Source: Streptomyces qinzhouensis (GTDB lineage Bacteria > Actinomycetota > Actinomycetes > Streptomycetales > Streptomycetaceae). From it: a stretch of 64,000 nt of DNA. Location of the stretch: positions 2,046,001 to 2,110,000 of the forward strand of contig NZ_CP042266.1 in assembly GCF_007856155.1 (NCBI RefSeq), in the 5' to 3' direction. The notes beneath the pieces are model-generated. The model was not told the origin of the DNA, searched no databases, and saw only the letters and a program-made list of their open reading frames with translations. Positions 52,541-60,772 of the stretch are shown here, piece by piece. The translations under genes and the position numbers were made by a program. The first letter of the stretch is position 1; each line of letters begins with the position of its first letter.

Positions 52541-52598
52541 TTGTCGCGCGGTTCCGCCCCTATGCCTTCGGCAATGGGGGGACCCCAGCGCCCGGTTA
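52541..52598. repeat. Intergenic repeat copy with hairpin
   Basis: TTGTCGCGCGGTTCCGCCCC followed by TATGCCTTCGGCAATGGGGG and GACCCCAGCGCCC. The second part matches the element at 25081-25118; the first matches 36118-36138. Confidence 0.75.
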
Positions 52599-52673
52599 CT
52601 TTCCTCAAGCACAACGAACAACACCCAGTCAGGGCGGAGGCCGAATCCCGGCCGCGGCCCGGATGTGGCTTGT

Positions 52674-52789
52674 CGCGCAGTTCCTCGCGCCCCTATTGCT
52701 CGCATCGCCCCTGGATTGGTTGCCCACCCGGAGGTTGCCCATTTCCGGCGGGGCGGGGGAGGGTGCTTGGGGGCGCGAGGAACTGCGCG
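52674..52789. repeat. 20-bp perfect inverted repeat of the GCGCAGTTCCTCGCGCCCC family
   Basis: CGCGCAGTTCCTCGCGCCCC at 52674-52693 and its exact reverse complement at 52770-52789, flanking a 76-bp spacer. The core is shared with 36063-36085. The 543-bp gap 52348-52890 contains three copies of this family and no gene I can support. Confidence 0.85.
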
Positions 52790-52890
52790 AACAGCAACCG
52801 GCGGCGGTCAGTCGGCACACAACAGCTACCGGGCCGGGCGCTCCCCCGCACGGAGCCCGGGGCCCATGAACCGCCCCCACTCCCCGGGCT

Positions 52891-53562
52891 TCAGCCCGGC
52901 AGGCCCGGGAATTCCCAGATCAGGATCTCCGCCGCGGCGTCCGGGGACGCCGTCAAGGTCAGCCCCCTGGCGTCCGTCAGGCGGGCCGAGTCACCCGGGG
53001 TCAGGGTCTCGGCGCCGAGGGTGACCGTGCCGTGGACGATATGGAGGTACGCGGCCGAGGCATCGGGGACCGTGGCGCGCTCCCCCGGGCCTGGGCGGCG
53101 GACATGGAGTGCCGCGCCCGCGCGGGGCAGCGGGTACGGGGTGTCGTCGGTGACGCCCCGGACGACGTCGTATCCGGGTGTCCCGCCCGGCTCCAGCGGC
53201 AGCAGCCACATCTGGACGAACACCAGCGGCCCGGCGCCCGCGTTGCGTTCGATGTGGCGGACCCCGTCACCGGCGCTCAGCCACTGGACGTCGCCCGGGC
53301 GGACGACCGTGGTGTGCCCGGTGGAGTCCTCGTGCGTCAGCTCGCCCCGGGCGACCCAGGTGACGATCTCCGTATGGCTGTGCGGATGCTCGGCGAAGCC
53401 CGCGCCGGGGGCGAGCCGCTCCTCGTTGCAGGCGATGAGGCCGGCGAAGCGGAGATTCCCGGGGTCGTAGTGCGGTCCGAAGGAGAAGGCGTGCGCCGTC
53501 TCGATGCCGTTGCCGGGCTCCCCGCCCGGATAGCGCTGTGCGGCGCGGCGTACGTCGATCAC
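52891..53562 (-). CDS. Pirin-family protein
   Basis: 223 residues from the GTG at 53562, 6 nt after TACGGT (leaderless). Bicupin with pirin metal ligands in AEHPHSHTEIVTWVARGELTHEDS (HPHSHxE). Pirins act as quercetinase-like dioxygenases or as redox-linked regulators; bacterial pirin has been reported to bind pyruvate dehydrogenase E1 in Serratia. Divergent from fasR with a 55-bp gap. Confidence 0.92.
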   Translation of the reverse strand: MIDVRRAAQRYPGGEPGNGIETAHAFSFGPHYDPGNLRFAGLIACNEERLAPGAGFAEHPHSHTEIVTWVARGELTHEDSTGHTTVVRPGDVQWLSAGDGVRHIERNAGAGPLVFVQMWLLPLEPGGTPGYDVVRGVTDDTPYPLPRAGAALHVRRPGPGERATVPDASAAYLHIVHGTVTLGAETLTPGDSARLTDARGLTLTASPDAAAEILIWEFPGLPG

Positions 53563-53617
53563 AGGCCCACCGTAGCCTGCGGGCCGTCCCGGTCCCCGGA
53601 TAAGGCAGTCTTGTCCC

Positions 53618-54802
53618 GTGCCCGAACCTGGATCGAACGACGCCCACTCACACTCCGCGACCCTGAAGCGACTGGAGCAGTCCTCCGGGCGGCTCGCGGC
53701 CAACGCCATCGCGCGGATGGACGAGACCCTGCCGTGGTACCGGGCGATGCCCCCGGAGAACCGGTCGTGGATCGGTCTGGTCGCCCAGGCCGGTATCGCC
53801 GCGTTCACCGAGTGGTTCCGGCATCCCGAGACCCCGCAGGCGATCTCCACGGACGTGTTCGGGACCGCCCCCCGGGAGCTGACCCGGGCGATCACGCTGC
53901 GGCAGACCGTGGAGATGGTGCGGACCACGATCGAGGTGATGGAGACCGCGATCGACGAGGTCGCGGCCCCGGGCGACGAGGCGGTGCTCCGCGAGGCGCT
54001 GCTGGTGTACGCCCGCGAGATCGCGTTCGCCACGGCCCAGGTGTACGCGCAGGCGGCGGAGGCCCGGGGCGCCTGGGACGCCCGGCTGGAGTCGCTGGTG
54101 GTGAACGCGGTGCTGTCGGGCGAGGCCGACGAGGGCGCGGTGTCCCGGGCGGCGGCCCTGGGCTGGAACTCTCCGGAGCATGTGTGCGTGGTGCTGGGCA
54201 CCGCGCCGGACGGGGACAGCGAGCTGACCGTGGAGGCGATCCGGCGGGCCGCCCGGCATGCCAAGCTCCAGGTGCTGACGGGGGTCCTGGGTGACCGCCT
54301 GGTGGTGATCGCGGGCGGCAGCGACAACCCGCTGGCCGTGGCCAAGGCGCTGATCGGGCCCTATGCGGCCGGCCCCGTGGTGGCCGGTCCCGTGGTGCCG
54401 GACCTGCTGGCCGCGACCCGGTCGGCACAGGCTTCCGCCGCGGGACTGAAGGCCTGCTCCGCCTGGCAGGACGCCCCGCGTCCGGTCCTGGCCGACGATC
54501 TCCTGCCGGAGCGGGCGATCGCCGGGGATCCGGCGGCCCGGGAACAGCTGGTGGAGGAGATCTACAGACCGCTGGAGGAGGCCGGCTCCGCGCTGCTGGA
54601 AACCCTCAGTGTCTATCTGGAGCAGGCCAGCAGTCTGGAAGGCGCCGCGCGGATGCTCTTTGTACACCCCAACACCGTGCGCTACCGGCTGCGACGTGTG
54701 ACCGATGTCACCGGATGGTCACCCTCTGACGTCCGTTCGGCGTTCACGCTGCGAATCGCCCTCATTCTCGGACGCTTGGCCGATGGAGATCCACAGGCCT
54801 AG
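53618..54802 (+). CDS. fasR: FasR-type PucR-family activator of fatty-acid synthesis
   Basis: 394 residues from GTG. N-terminal helical sensing part, a GGDEF-like PucR middle (HVCVVLGTAPDGDSELTVEAI), and a C-terminal PucR HTH (LEGAARMLFVHPNTVRYRLRRVTDVTG, about 345-371). Position directly upstream of fabDHPF and the whole layout match FasR of S. coelicolor, the published activator of the fab operon. The protein is expected to bind between its own stop and fabD. Confidence 0.92.
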   Translation: MPEPGSNDAHSHSATLKRLEQSSGRLAANAIARMDETLPWYRAMPPENRSWIGLVAQAGIAAFTEWFRHPETPQAISTDVFGTAPRELTRAITLRQTVEMVRTTIEVMETAIDEVAAPGDEAVLREALLVYAREIAFATAQVYAQAAEARGAWDARLESLVVNAVLSGEADEGAVSRAAALGWNSPEHVCVVLGTAPDGDSELTVEAIRRAARHAKLQVLTGVLGDRLVVIAGGSDNPLAVAKALIGPYAAGPVVAGPVVPDLLAATRSAQASAAGLKACSAWQDAPRPVLADDLLPERAIAGDPAAREQLVEEIYRPLEEAGSALLETLSVYLEQASSLEGAARMLFVHPNTVRYRLRRVTDVTGWSPSDVRSAFTLRIALILGRLADGDPQA

Positions 54803-54806
54803 ACTT

Positions 54807-54823
54807 TTGTGGGACACCCACAA
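54807..54823. promoter_or_regulatory. Inverted repeat TTGTGGGACACCCACAA, candidate FasR operator
   Basis: Perfect 7-bp arms around ACA, 4 bp after the fasR stop and 68 bp before the fabD start. It is in a slightly AT-richer stretch and is the only strong palindrome in the fasR-fabD gap, where FasR is known to act in S. coelicolor. Confidence 0.7.
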
Positions 54824-54891
54824 TTCCCCTGGCGGTTCTTCGTCCCTGTCCCCACGGGCGTCCGGGACGGCATACAAGAGAGAGTGGGAGA

Positions 54892-55815
54892 GTGCTCGTA
54901 CTCGTCGCTCCCGGCCAGGGCGCTCAGACGCCCGGCTTCCTGACTCCCTGGCTCGAACTCCCCGGTGCCTCCGACCGCCTCGCGGCCTGGTCCAAGGCCA
55001 TTGACCTCGACCTCGTCCACTACGGCACTCAGGCCGACGCGGACGAGATCCGGGACACCGCCGTGGCCCAGCCGCTGCTGGTGGCCGCCGGGCTGCTCGC
55101 CGCGCACGCCCTCGGCGATGTCCGCCCGGACGCGGTCGCGGGTCACAGCGTCGGTGAGATCACCGCCGCGGTGCTCGCCGGGGTCCTCGACGAGACCGCC
55201 GCACTCCGCTTCGTCCGGGCCCGTGGTCTGGCGATGGCCGAGGCCGCCGCCGTCACGGAGACCGGCATGGCCGCCATGCTCGGCGGGGAGCAGGATGTCG
55301 TCGTCGGCCATCTGGAGGGGCTCGGCCTGACTCCGGCGAATGTGAACGGTGCCGGGCAGATCGTGGCCGCGGGCACCGCGGAGCAGCTCGCCGCCCTGGC
55401 CGAGAACAAGCCGGAGGGTGTCCGGCGGGTCGTCCCGCTGAAGGTCGCGGGCGCGTTCCACACCGCCCATATGGCCCCCGCGGTGGCCGTACTGGAGGAG
55501 AAGGCGGCGGAGCTGACCGTCGCCGACCCGAAGACGTCGTACATCTCGAACCGGGACGGAGCCGTCGTCACCGGCGGTGAAGAGGTCCTCGCCCGGCTCG
55601 TCGGGCAGGTGGCCAACCCGGTCCGCTGGGACCGTTGCATGGAGACCTTCCAGGAACTGGGGGTGACCGCGCTGGTGGAGCTCTGCCCCGGTGGCACGCT
55701 CACCGGAATCGCCAAGCGTGCCTTGCCCGGGGTCAAGCCCCAGGCGCTGAAGACGCCGGACGATCTCGATGCGGCCCGTGAACTGATCGCCGAGCACACC
55801 GGCCCGGCGGCCTGA
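54892..55815 (+). CDS. fabD: Malonyl-CoA:ACP transacylase FabD
   Basis: 307 residues from GTG with GAGAGTGGGAGA before it. VLVAPGQGAQ at the N-terminus, nucleophile GHSVGE (Ser86), and catalytic His in AGAFHTAHM. Transfers malonyl from CoA to ACP to feed chain extension; in actinomycetes it also serves type II polyketide systems. First gene of fabD-fabH-acpP-fabF. Confidence 0.97.
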   Translation: MLVLVAPGQGAQTPGFLTPWLELPGASDRLAAWSKAIDLDLVHYGTQADADEIRDTAVAQPLLVAAGLLAAHALGDVRPDAVAGHSVGEITAAVLAGVLDETAALRFVRARGLAMAEAAAVTETGMAAMLGGEQDVVVGHLEGLGLTPANVNGAGQIVAAGTAEQLAALAENKPEGVRRVVPLKVAGAFHTAHMAPAVAVLEEKAAELTVADPKTSYISNRDGAVVTGGEEVLARLVGQVANPVRWDRCMETFQELGVTALVELCPGGTLTGIAKRALPGVKPQALKTPDDLDAARELIAEHTGPAA

Positions 55816-55847
55816 CCGGCCCGGATCGGACAAGGAGAGCCGTACAC

Positions 55848-56849
55848 ATGGCGAAGATCAAGCCCAGCAAGGGCGCTCCGTATGCGCGGATCATGGGCGT
55901 CGGCGGCTATCGGCCCATCCGGGTCGTACCCAATGACGTGATCCTGGAGACGATCGACTCGTCGGACGAGTGGATCCGGTCCCGTTCCGGTATCGCCACC
56001 CGCCACTGGGCCTCCGACGAGGAGACCGTGACGGCGATGTCCCTGGAGGCGTCGGGGAAGGCGATGGCGGACGCGGGCGTGGAGCCGCACCAGATCGGCG
56101 GCGTCATCGTCGCCACGGTGTCGCACTTCCAGCAGACCCCGGCGGTCGCCACCGAGATCGCCGACCGGCTCGGCACCATCAAGCCCGCGGCCTTCGACAT
56201 CTCGGCCGGCTGTGCCGGCTTCGGTTACGCCCTCACCGTCGCCAAGGGCATGATCTCCGACGGCTCCGCGGAGTACGTCCTGGTCATCGGGGTGGAGCGG
56301 CTGAGCGATCTCACCGATCTGGAGGACCGGGCCACGGCCTTCCTGTTCGGTGACGGCGCGGGCGCGGTCGTCGTCGGTCCCGCGCAGGAGCCGATGATCG
56401 GCCCGACGGTCTGGGGCTCGGAGGGCGACAAGTCCGACACCATCAAGCAGACCGTGCCGTGGACGGACTACCGCGACGGCACGGTGGAGCGGTTCCCCGC
56501 GATCCGGCAGGAGGGCCAGGCGGTCTTCCGCTGGGCCGTGTTCGAGATGGCGAAGGTCGCCCAGCAGGCGCTGGACGCGGCCGGGATCACCGCCGACGAT
56601 CTCGACGTCTTCATTCCGCATCAGGCCAATATGCGGATCATCGACTCGATGGTGAAGACGCTGAAGCTGCCGGACCATGTCACGGTCGCCCGGGACGTGG
56701 AGACCACCGGCAACACCTCGGCCGCCTCGATTCCGCTCGCGATGGAGCGGCTTCTGGCGACCGGGCAGGCCAAGAGCGGCGACACGGCGCTCGTCATCGG
56801 CTTCGGGGCGGGTCTCGTCTACGCAGCCACGGTCGTTACCCTCCCCTAA
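55848..56849 (+). CDS. fabH: Beta-ketoacyl-ACP synthase III FabH
   Basis: 333 residues, AAGGAGAG upstream. Catalytic triad Cys122 (ISAGCAGF), His258 (IPHQANMRI), Asn289 (TTGNTSAAS). Starts fatty acid chains from acyl-CoA primers and malonyl-ACP. In streptomycetes it accepts branched primers, giving iso/anteiso lipids. 32 bp after fabD. Confidence 0.97.
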   Translation: MAKIKPSKGAPYARIMGVGGYRPIRVVPNDVILETIDSSDEWIRSRSGIATRHWASDEETVTAMSLEASGKAMADAGVEPHQIGGVIVATVSHFQQTPAVATEIADRLGTIKPAAFDISAGCAGFGYALTVAKGMISDGSAEYVLVIGVERLSDLTDLEDRATAFLFGDGAGAVVVGPAQEPMIGPTVWGSEGDKSDTIKQTVPWTDYRDGTVERFPAIRQEGQAVFRWAVFEMAKVAQQALDAAGITADDLDVFIPHQANMRIIDSMVKTLKLPDHVTVARDVETTGNTSAASIPLAMERLLATGQAKSGDTALVIGFGAGLVYAATVVTLP

Positions 56850-56927
56850 GTCACCGGAACTTCCGGACCGGCGGACGGAATCTCCGGACGCCTTCCTCTG
56901 ACACAGAAACAATCGAAGGAGCGCCAC

Positions 56928-57176
56928 ATGGCCGCCACGCAGGAAGAGATCGTCGAGGGCCTCGCCGAGATCGTGAACGAGATCGCCGGTATCCCGGTCG
57001 AGGACGTTCAGCTCGACAAGTCCTTCACCGACGACCTGGACGTGGACTCGCTCTCCATGGTCGAGGTCGTCGTCGCCGCCGAGGAGCGCTTCGACGTCAA
57101 GATCCCCGACGAGGACGTCAAGAACCTGAAGACCGTCGGCGACGCCGCCAAGTACATCCTCGACCACCAGGGCTGA
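56928..57176 (+). CDS. acpP: Acyl carrier protein
   Basis: 82 residues, GGAG upstream. Typical acidic four-helix ACP with the phosphopantetheine site DVDSLSMVEV (Ser41). Carries the growing acyl chain for FabH/FabF. A hairpin follows the stop, which could raise ACP mRNA over that of downstream fabF. Confidence 0.98.
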   Translation: MAATQEEIVEGLAEIVNEIAGIPVEDVQLDKSFTDDLDVDSLSMVEVVVAAEERFDVKIPDEDVKNLKTVGDAAKYILDHQG

Positions 57177-57200
57177 TCACGCCCAGGCTCGGGCGCTTGT

Positions 57201-57217
57201 CGCCACCCCCGGTGGCG
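57201..57217 (+). terminator. Intercistronic hairpin between acpP and fabF
   Basis: CGCCACC-CCC-GGTGGCG, a perfect 7-bp stem in the 85-bp acpP-fabF gap, without a U-tract. It may be a partial attenuator or 3' stabiliser, giving more ACP than FabF message. Confidence 0.55.
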
Positions 57218-57261
57218 CCGAGATGATTCAGCACCCCCTACAACGTGGAGAAAGAATTCCG

Positions 57262-58527
57262 ATGAACTCGACCAATCGCACCGTGGTCGTCACCGGTATC
57301 GGCGCAACCACACCGTTGGGTGGCGACAGCGCATCGACCTGGGAGGGCCTGATCGCCGGGCGCTCCGGAGCCAGGGCCCTCGACCACGAGGGCTTCGCCG
57401 AGCTGTCGGTCCGGATCGCCGCCCCGGCGGCGGTCGACCCGTACGAGGTACTGCCCCGGCCGGTCGCCCGCAAGCTGGACCGCTCGGCGCAGTTCGCGCT
57501 GATCGCGGCGCGGGAGGCCTGGGCCGACGCCGGTTTCGAGACCCCCGCCGGTGAAGACGCGGAGGTCGACCCGGACCGTCTTGGCGCGGTCATCGCGTCC
57601 GGTATCGGCGGGGTCACCACCCTGCTCGACCAGTACGACGTGCTGAAGGAGAAGGGCGCGCGCCGGGTCTCCCCGCACACCGTGCCCATGCTCATGCCGA
57701 ACAGCCCGTCCGCCAATGTCGGCCTGGAGGTCAACGCCCGGGCCGGGGTGCACACCCCGGTGTCGGCGTGCGCGTCCGGCGCCGAGGCGATCGGGTACGC
57801 GGTGGAGATGATCCGTACGGGCCGTGCGGACATCGTCGTCGCGGGCGGTACGGAGGCGGCGATCCACCCGCTGCCGGTGGCCGCGTTCGCCAACATGATG
57901 GCGATGTCGAAGAACAACGACGAGCCGGAGAAGGCCTCGCGTCCGTACGACACCGCCCGGGACGGCTTCGTCCTCGGTGAGGGCGCGGGCGTTGTGGTGC
58001 TGGAGTCCGCGGAGCACGCGGCCCGGCGCGGCGCGAAGAAGATCTACTGCGAGGTCCTCGGCCAGGGGCTCTCCGCCGACAGCCACCACATCGCCCAGCC
58101 CGAGCCCTCGGGCCGGGGCATCGCGGCGGCGCTGCGCGGGCTGCTGGAGACCACGGATCTGAAGCCCGAGCAGATCGCGCACCTCAACGCGCACGCCACG
58201 TCCACTCCGCTGGGTGATGTCGCCGAGGTCAAGGCGCTGCGCAAGGTGCTCGGCGACGACCTCGACCATGTCGCCGTCTCGGCGACCAAGTCGATGACGG
58301 GTCATCTGCTGGGCGGCGCGGGTGGGGTCGAGACGGTGGCGACGGTGCTGGCGCTGTACCACCGCCTGGCCCCGCCGACGATCAACATCGACGAGCTGGA
58401 CCCGGAGGTCGACGCGGACATCGTGCGCGGCGAGGCACGGGCGCTGCCGCGGACCACGATCGCGGCCATCAACAACTCGTTCGGCTTCGGCGGCCATAAC
58501 GTGGTGCTGGCGTTCCGCTCGGTGTGA
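57262..58527 (+). CDS. fabF: Beta-ketoacyl-ACP synthase II FabF
   Basis: 421 residues from the ATG at 57262 (GGAG 12 nt upstream; the upstream open frame is not coding). Catalytic Cys170 (VSACASGAEA), His in NAHATSTPLGD and His in SMTGHLLGGAG. Condenses malonyl-ACP with acyl-ACP in chain elongation. Last gene of the fab operon. Confidence 0.97.
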   Translation: MNSTNRTVVVTGIGATTPLGGDSASTWEGLIAGRSGARALDHEGFAELSVRIAAPAAVDPYEVLPRPVARKLDRSAQFALIAAREAWADAGFETPAGEDAEVDPDRLGAVIASGIGGVTTLLDQYDVLKEKGARRVSPHTVPMLMPNSPSANVGLEVNARAGVHTPVSACASGAEAIGYAVEMIRTGRADIVVAGGTEAAIHPLPVAAFANMMAMSKNNDEPEKASRPYDTARDGFVLGEGAGVVVLESAEHAARRGAKKIYCEVLGQGLSADSHHIAQPEPSGRGIAAALRGLLETTDLKPEQIAHLNAHATSTPLGDVAEVKALRKVLGDDLDHVAVSATKSMTGHLLGGAGGVETVATVLALYHRLAPPTINIDELDPEVDADIVRGEARALPRTTIAAINNSFGFGGHNVVLAFRSV

Positions 58528-58553
58528 GCCGACGGTAGGCAGCAGGCTTCTCA

Positions 58554-58590
58554 GGGCTCGTACGGCCCCCTCCGGGGGTGGTACGAGCCC
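58554..58590. terminator. Bidirectional terminator after fabF
   Basis: 10-bp arms GGGCTCGTAC/GTACGAGCCC enclose a second small stem (CCCCC-TCC-GGGGG), between the convergent fabF and DUF3145 genes. A 10-bp tandem repeat GGGCGTCGTG (2.5 copies, 58621-58646) follows. Confidence 0.85.
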
Positions 58591-58650
58591 TTCGCCGTGC
58601 CGGGGCGCCGCCGGGTTGTGGGGCGTCGTGGGGCGTCGTGGGGCGTGGGC

Positions 58651-59145
58651 TCAGACGACCTGGTGGAGCCAGCGGACCGGGGCGCCCTCACCCGCGTACC
58701 GGAAGGACTCCAGCTCGTCGTCCCACGGCTTGCCGAGCAGTTTGGACAGCTCGGCCTCCAGGACGGTCTCGCCCCGGGCGGCGCGGACCATGGCGGCCCG
58801 CAGCCGGTCCTCGGGGATGAGGATGTCGCCGTGGATGCCGGTGACGGCGTGGAAGATGCCCAGCTCGGGGGTGGCGCTGTAGCGCTCGCCCTCGGCGGTG
58901 GCGCACGGTTCGGCCGTGACCTCGAAGCGCAGCAGATGCCAGCCGCGCAGCGCGGAGGCCAGCTTGGAGGCCGTACCCACCTCGCCGCGCCAGGAGAGTT
59001 CGGCTCTCCAGGTGCCCGGGGAGGCGGGCTGTCGGATCCAGTCGAGCTGTACCCGTACGCCGACCACACCCGCGACCGCCCATTCGACGTGCGGGCAGAG
59101 CGCGCGCGGGGCGGAGTGGACGTAGAGAACGCCGCGTGTCGTCAC
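58651..59145 (-). CDS. DUF3145 family protein
   Basis: 164 residues. Starts MTTRGVLYVHSAPRALCPHVEWA and contains GWHLLRFEVTAEP and ETVLEAELSKLLGKPWDDELESFRYAGEG, the fixed features of DUF3145, an actinobacterial family commonly next to fabF. Function unknown. Confidence 0.92.
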   Translation of the reverse strand: MTTRGVLYVHSAPRALCPHVEWAVAGVVGVRVQLDWIRQPASPGTWRAELSWRGEVGTASKLASALRGWHLLRFEVTAEPCATAEGERYSATPELGIFHAVTGIHGDILIPEDRLRAAMVRAARGETVLEAELSKLLGKPWDDELESFRYAGEGAPVRWLHQVV

Positions 59146-59404
59146 CGGGACCTCCAGTGTGGGACGAGGGTCGCCTTCCCAGCGCTCTCAGTAAACAGCA
59201 TCAGGAGTGAATCTCCACAAAAGGGACAGCATGTGACGTGATGTAATTTACCGGAGCCTATGGGCGCGATGCCTCTGGACCGACGGGGAAAAGCTACCGT
59301 GACTGGGTGCCCATGGGGTGACGTAATGTCGGTCCGACGGGCGGTACGCACCAAGCTTTCACTCGGCAGGACCTCGGGGGCATCGACACGGAGGGGACAC
59401 CGGG

Positions 59405-60430
59405 ATGCACGACCGGCACTCGGCGACGCGGACGACCGGACAGCGAACCATCGGGGGTACGGACAGCGGGGGTGGGGTCCGAACGGGGGACCCGGGGGAA
59501 GACACGGGGACACCGTACGGGCGTACGGGCGGGCGCCGGAGACGGTCCGCCGCCGCGGCCGGGGTGAGCGCGGCCCTCGTTCTCACGGCCGCCCTCGCGG
59601 GCTGCGACAGCTCTTCGGAATCGGACGACGGCATCAAGACCAAGGGCGCCGCCGCCAAACAGGCCCCGGCCTTCGTCTGGGACCGCAGCCCCGGCTCGAT
59701 CGCCGCGGTGGGCGACTCCATCACCCGCAGCTTCAACGCCTGCTCGGTGCTCTCCGACTGCCCCGAGTCGTCCTGGTCCACCGGCACCGACAGCAAGGTG
59801 CGGAGCCTGGCACTGCGGCTGATCGGCGATGCCGCCACGGTCTCCCAGCGGACCTGGAACTACGCCAAGACCGGTGCGGAGATGGCCGATATCCCGGCCC
59901 AGATGACCCAGGCGGCGGCCCGGAAGCCGGAGCTGGTCACGGTTCTGGTCGGCGCCAATGACGCCTGTTCGGACTCCGCCGATCTGATGACCCCGGTCGA
60001 GGAGTACCGCGCGTCGTTCACCGGCGCCCTGAAGCAGCTGCGGAAGGTATCGCCCAAGAGTCAGGTGTACGTATCGAGCGTGCCCGATCTGAAGCGGCTC
60101 TGGCAGACCGGGCGGACGGATCCGATAGGCCGTCAGATCTGGAAGCTCGGATTCTGCAAGTCGATGCTGAAGGACGCCGAGGATCTGGGCCCCGAGGCCA
60201 CCGCGCGCCGGGCCCGGGTGCAGGAGCGGGTGGTCGCGTACAACAAGGTGCTGAAGGAGGTCTGCGCCACGGACCTGCGGTGCCGGTACGACGGGGGCGC
60301 GGTGTTCTCGTACGCCTTCGAGGGTGACCAGCTCAGCCGGTGGGACTGGTTCCACCCGAGCCGGAACGGCCAGAGCAGGCTGGCGGAGATCGCGTACCGG
60401 AACATCACGGCGGCTTCCGTACCGAAGTGA
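59405..60430 (+). CDS. SGNH/GDSL-family hydrolase lipoprotein
   Basis: 341 residues. Arg-rich N-terminus and hydrophobic stretch to the lipobox LAGC (Cys67), so exported and lipidated. SGNH blocks: VGDSITRS (Ser105), LVGANDAC (Asn in block III) and WDWFHPS (Asp/His in block V). Esterase, lipase or acylhydrolase acting at the cell surface. The N-region before the signal is unusually long (47 residues). Confidence 0.9.
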   Translation: MHDRHSATRTTGQRTIGGTDSGGGVRTGDPGEDTGTPYGRTGGRRRRSAAAAGVSAALVLTAALAGCDSSSESDDGIKTKGAAAKQAPAFVWDRSPGSIAAVGDSITRSFNACSVLSDCPESSWSTGTDSKVRSLALRLIGDAATVSQRTWNYAKTGAEMADIPAQMTQAAARKPELVTVLVGANDACSDSADLMTPVEEYRASFTGALKQLRKVSPKSQVYVSSVPDLKRLWQTGRTDPIGRQIWKLGFCKSMLKDAEDLGPEATARRARVQERVVAYNKVLKEVCATDLRCRYDGGAVFSYAFEGDQLSRWDWFHPSRNGQSRLAEIAYRNITAASVPK

Positions 60431-60772
60431 GATTCACCCGGAAGGGTCGGGCGGACACCGTGTACCAGCGTGTTTCCGCCGTAACGACCCGTACCGGCCG
60501 TTCCCGCGCGGCAGGGCCTTTCTTTTGGATCAGGCTGGATCAGTGAGCGGGGTCTGGTGCCGTGGATCGCAAGGCGGAGGAAGGAGTCCACGCGGAGCGT
60601 CGGCGACTGACGACAACGCAGCGAGGCGCGGTGCCAGGGCACGCGAGCCCAGCAAGATCCGAAAGAGAGGCCCTCGGCCCGGGCTCGGTGCGCGGGGGCG
60701 GCGGAGCCCGTAGCCAGGGAGCGGGCCGGGGGGTGATACTTCCGCCACCCGTACAACGGAAGGATCACCTCC
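60431..60772. repeat. Gene-free gap with a GC-rich, hairpin-rich sequence of the dispersed streptomycete type
   Basis: No gene supported. The stretch about 60548-60665 (CTGGTGCCGTGGATCGCAAG...GAGTCCACGCGGAGCGTCGGCGACTGACGACAACGC...) resembles, from memory, intergenic sequences seen many times in Streptomyces genomes. Identity with such a family is recalled, not computed. The last part holds AAGGATCACCTCCTT, overlapping the TTG start of the next gene. Confidence 0.4.
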
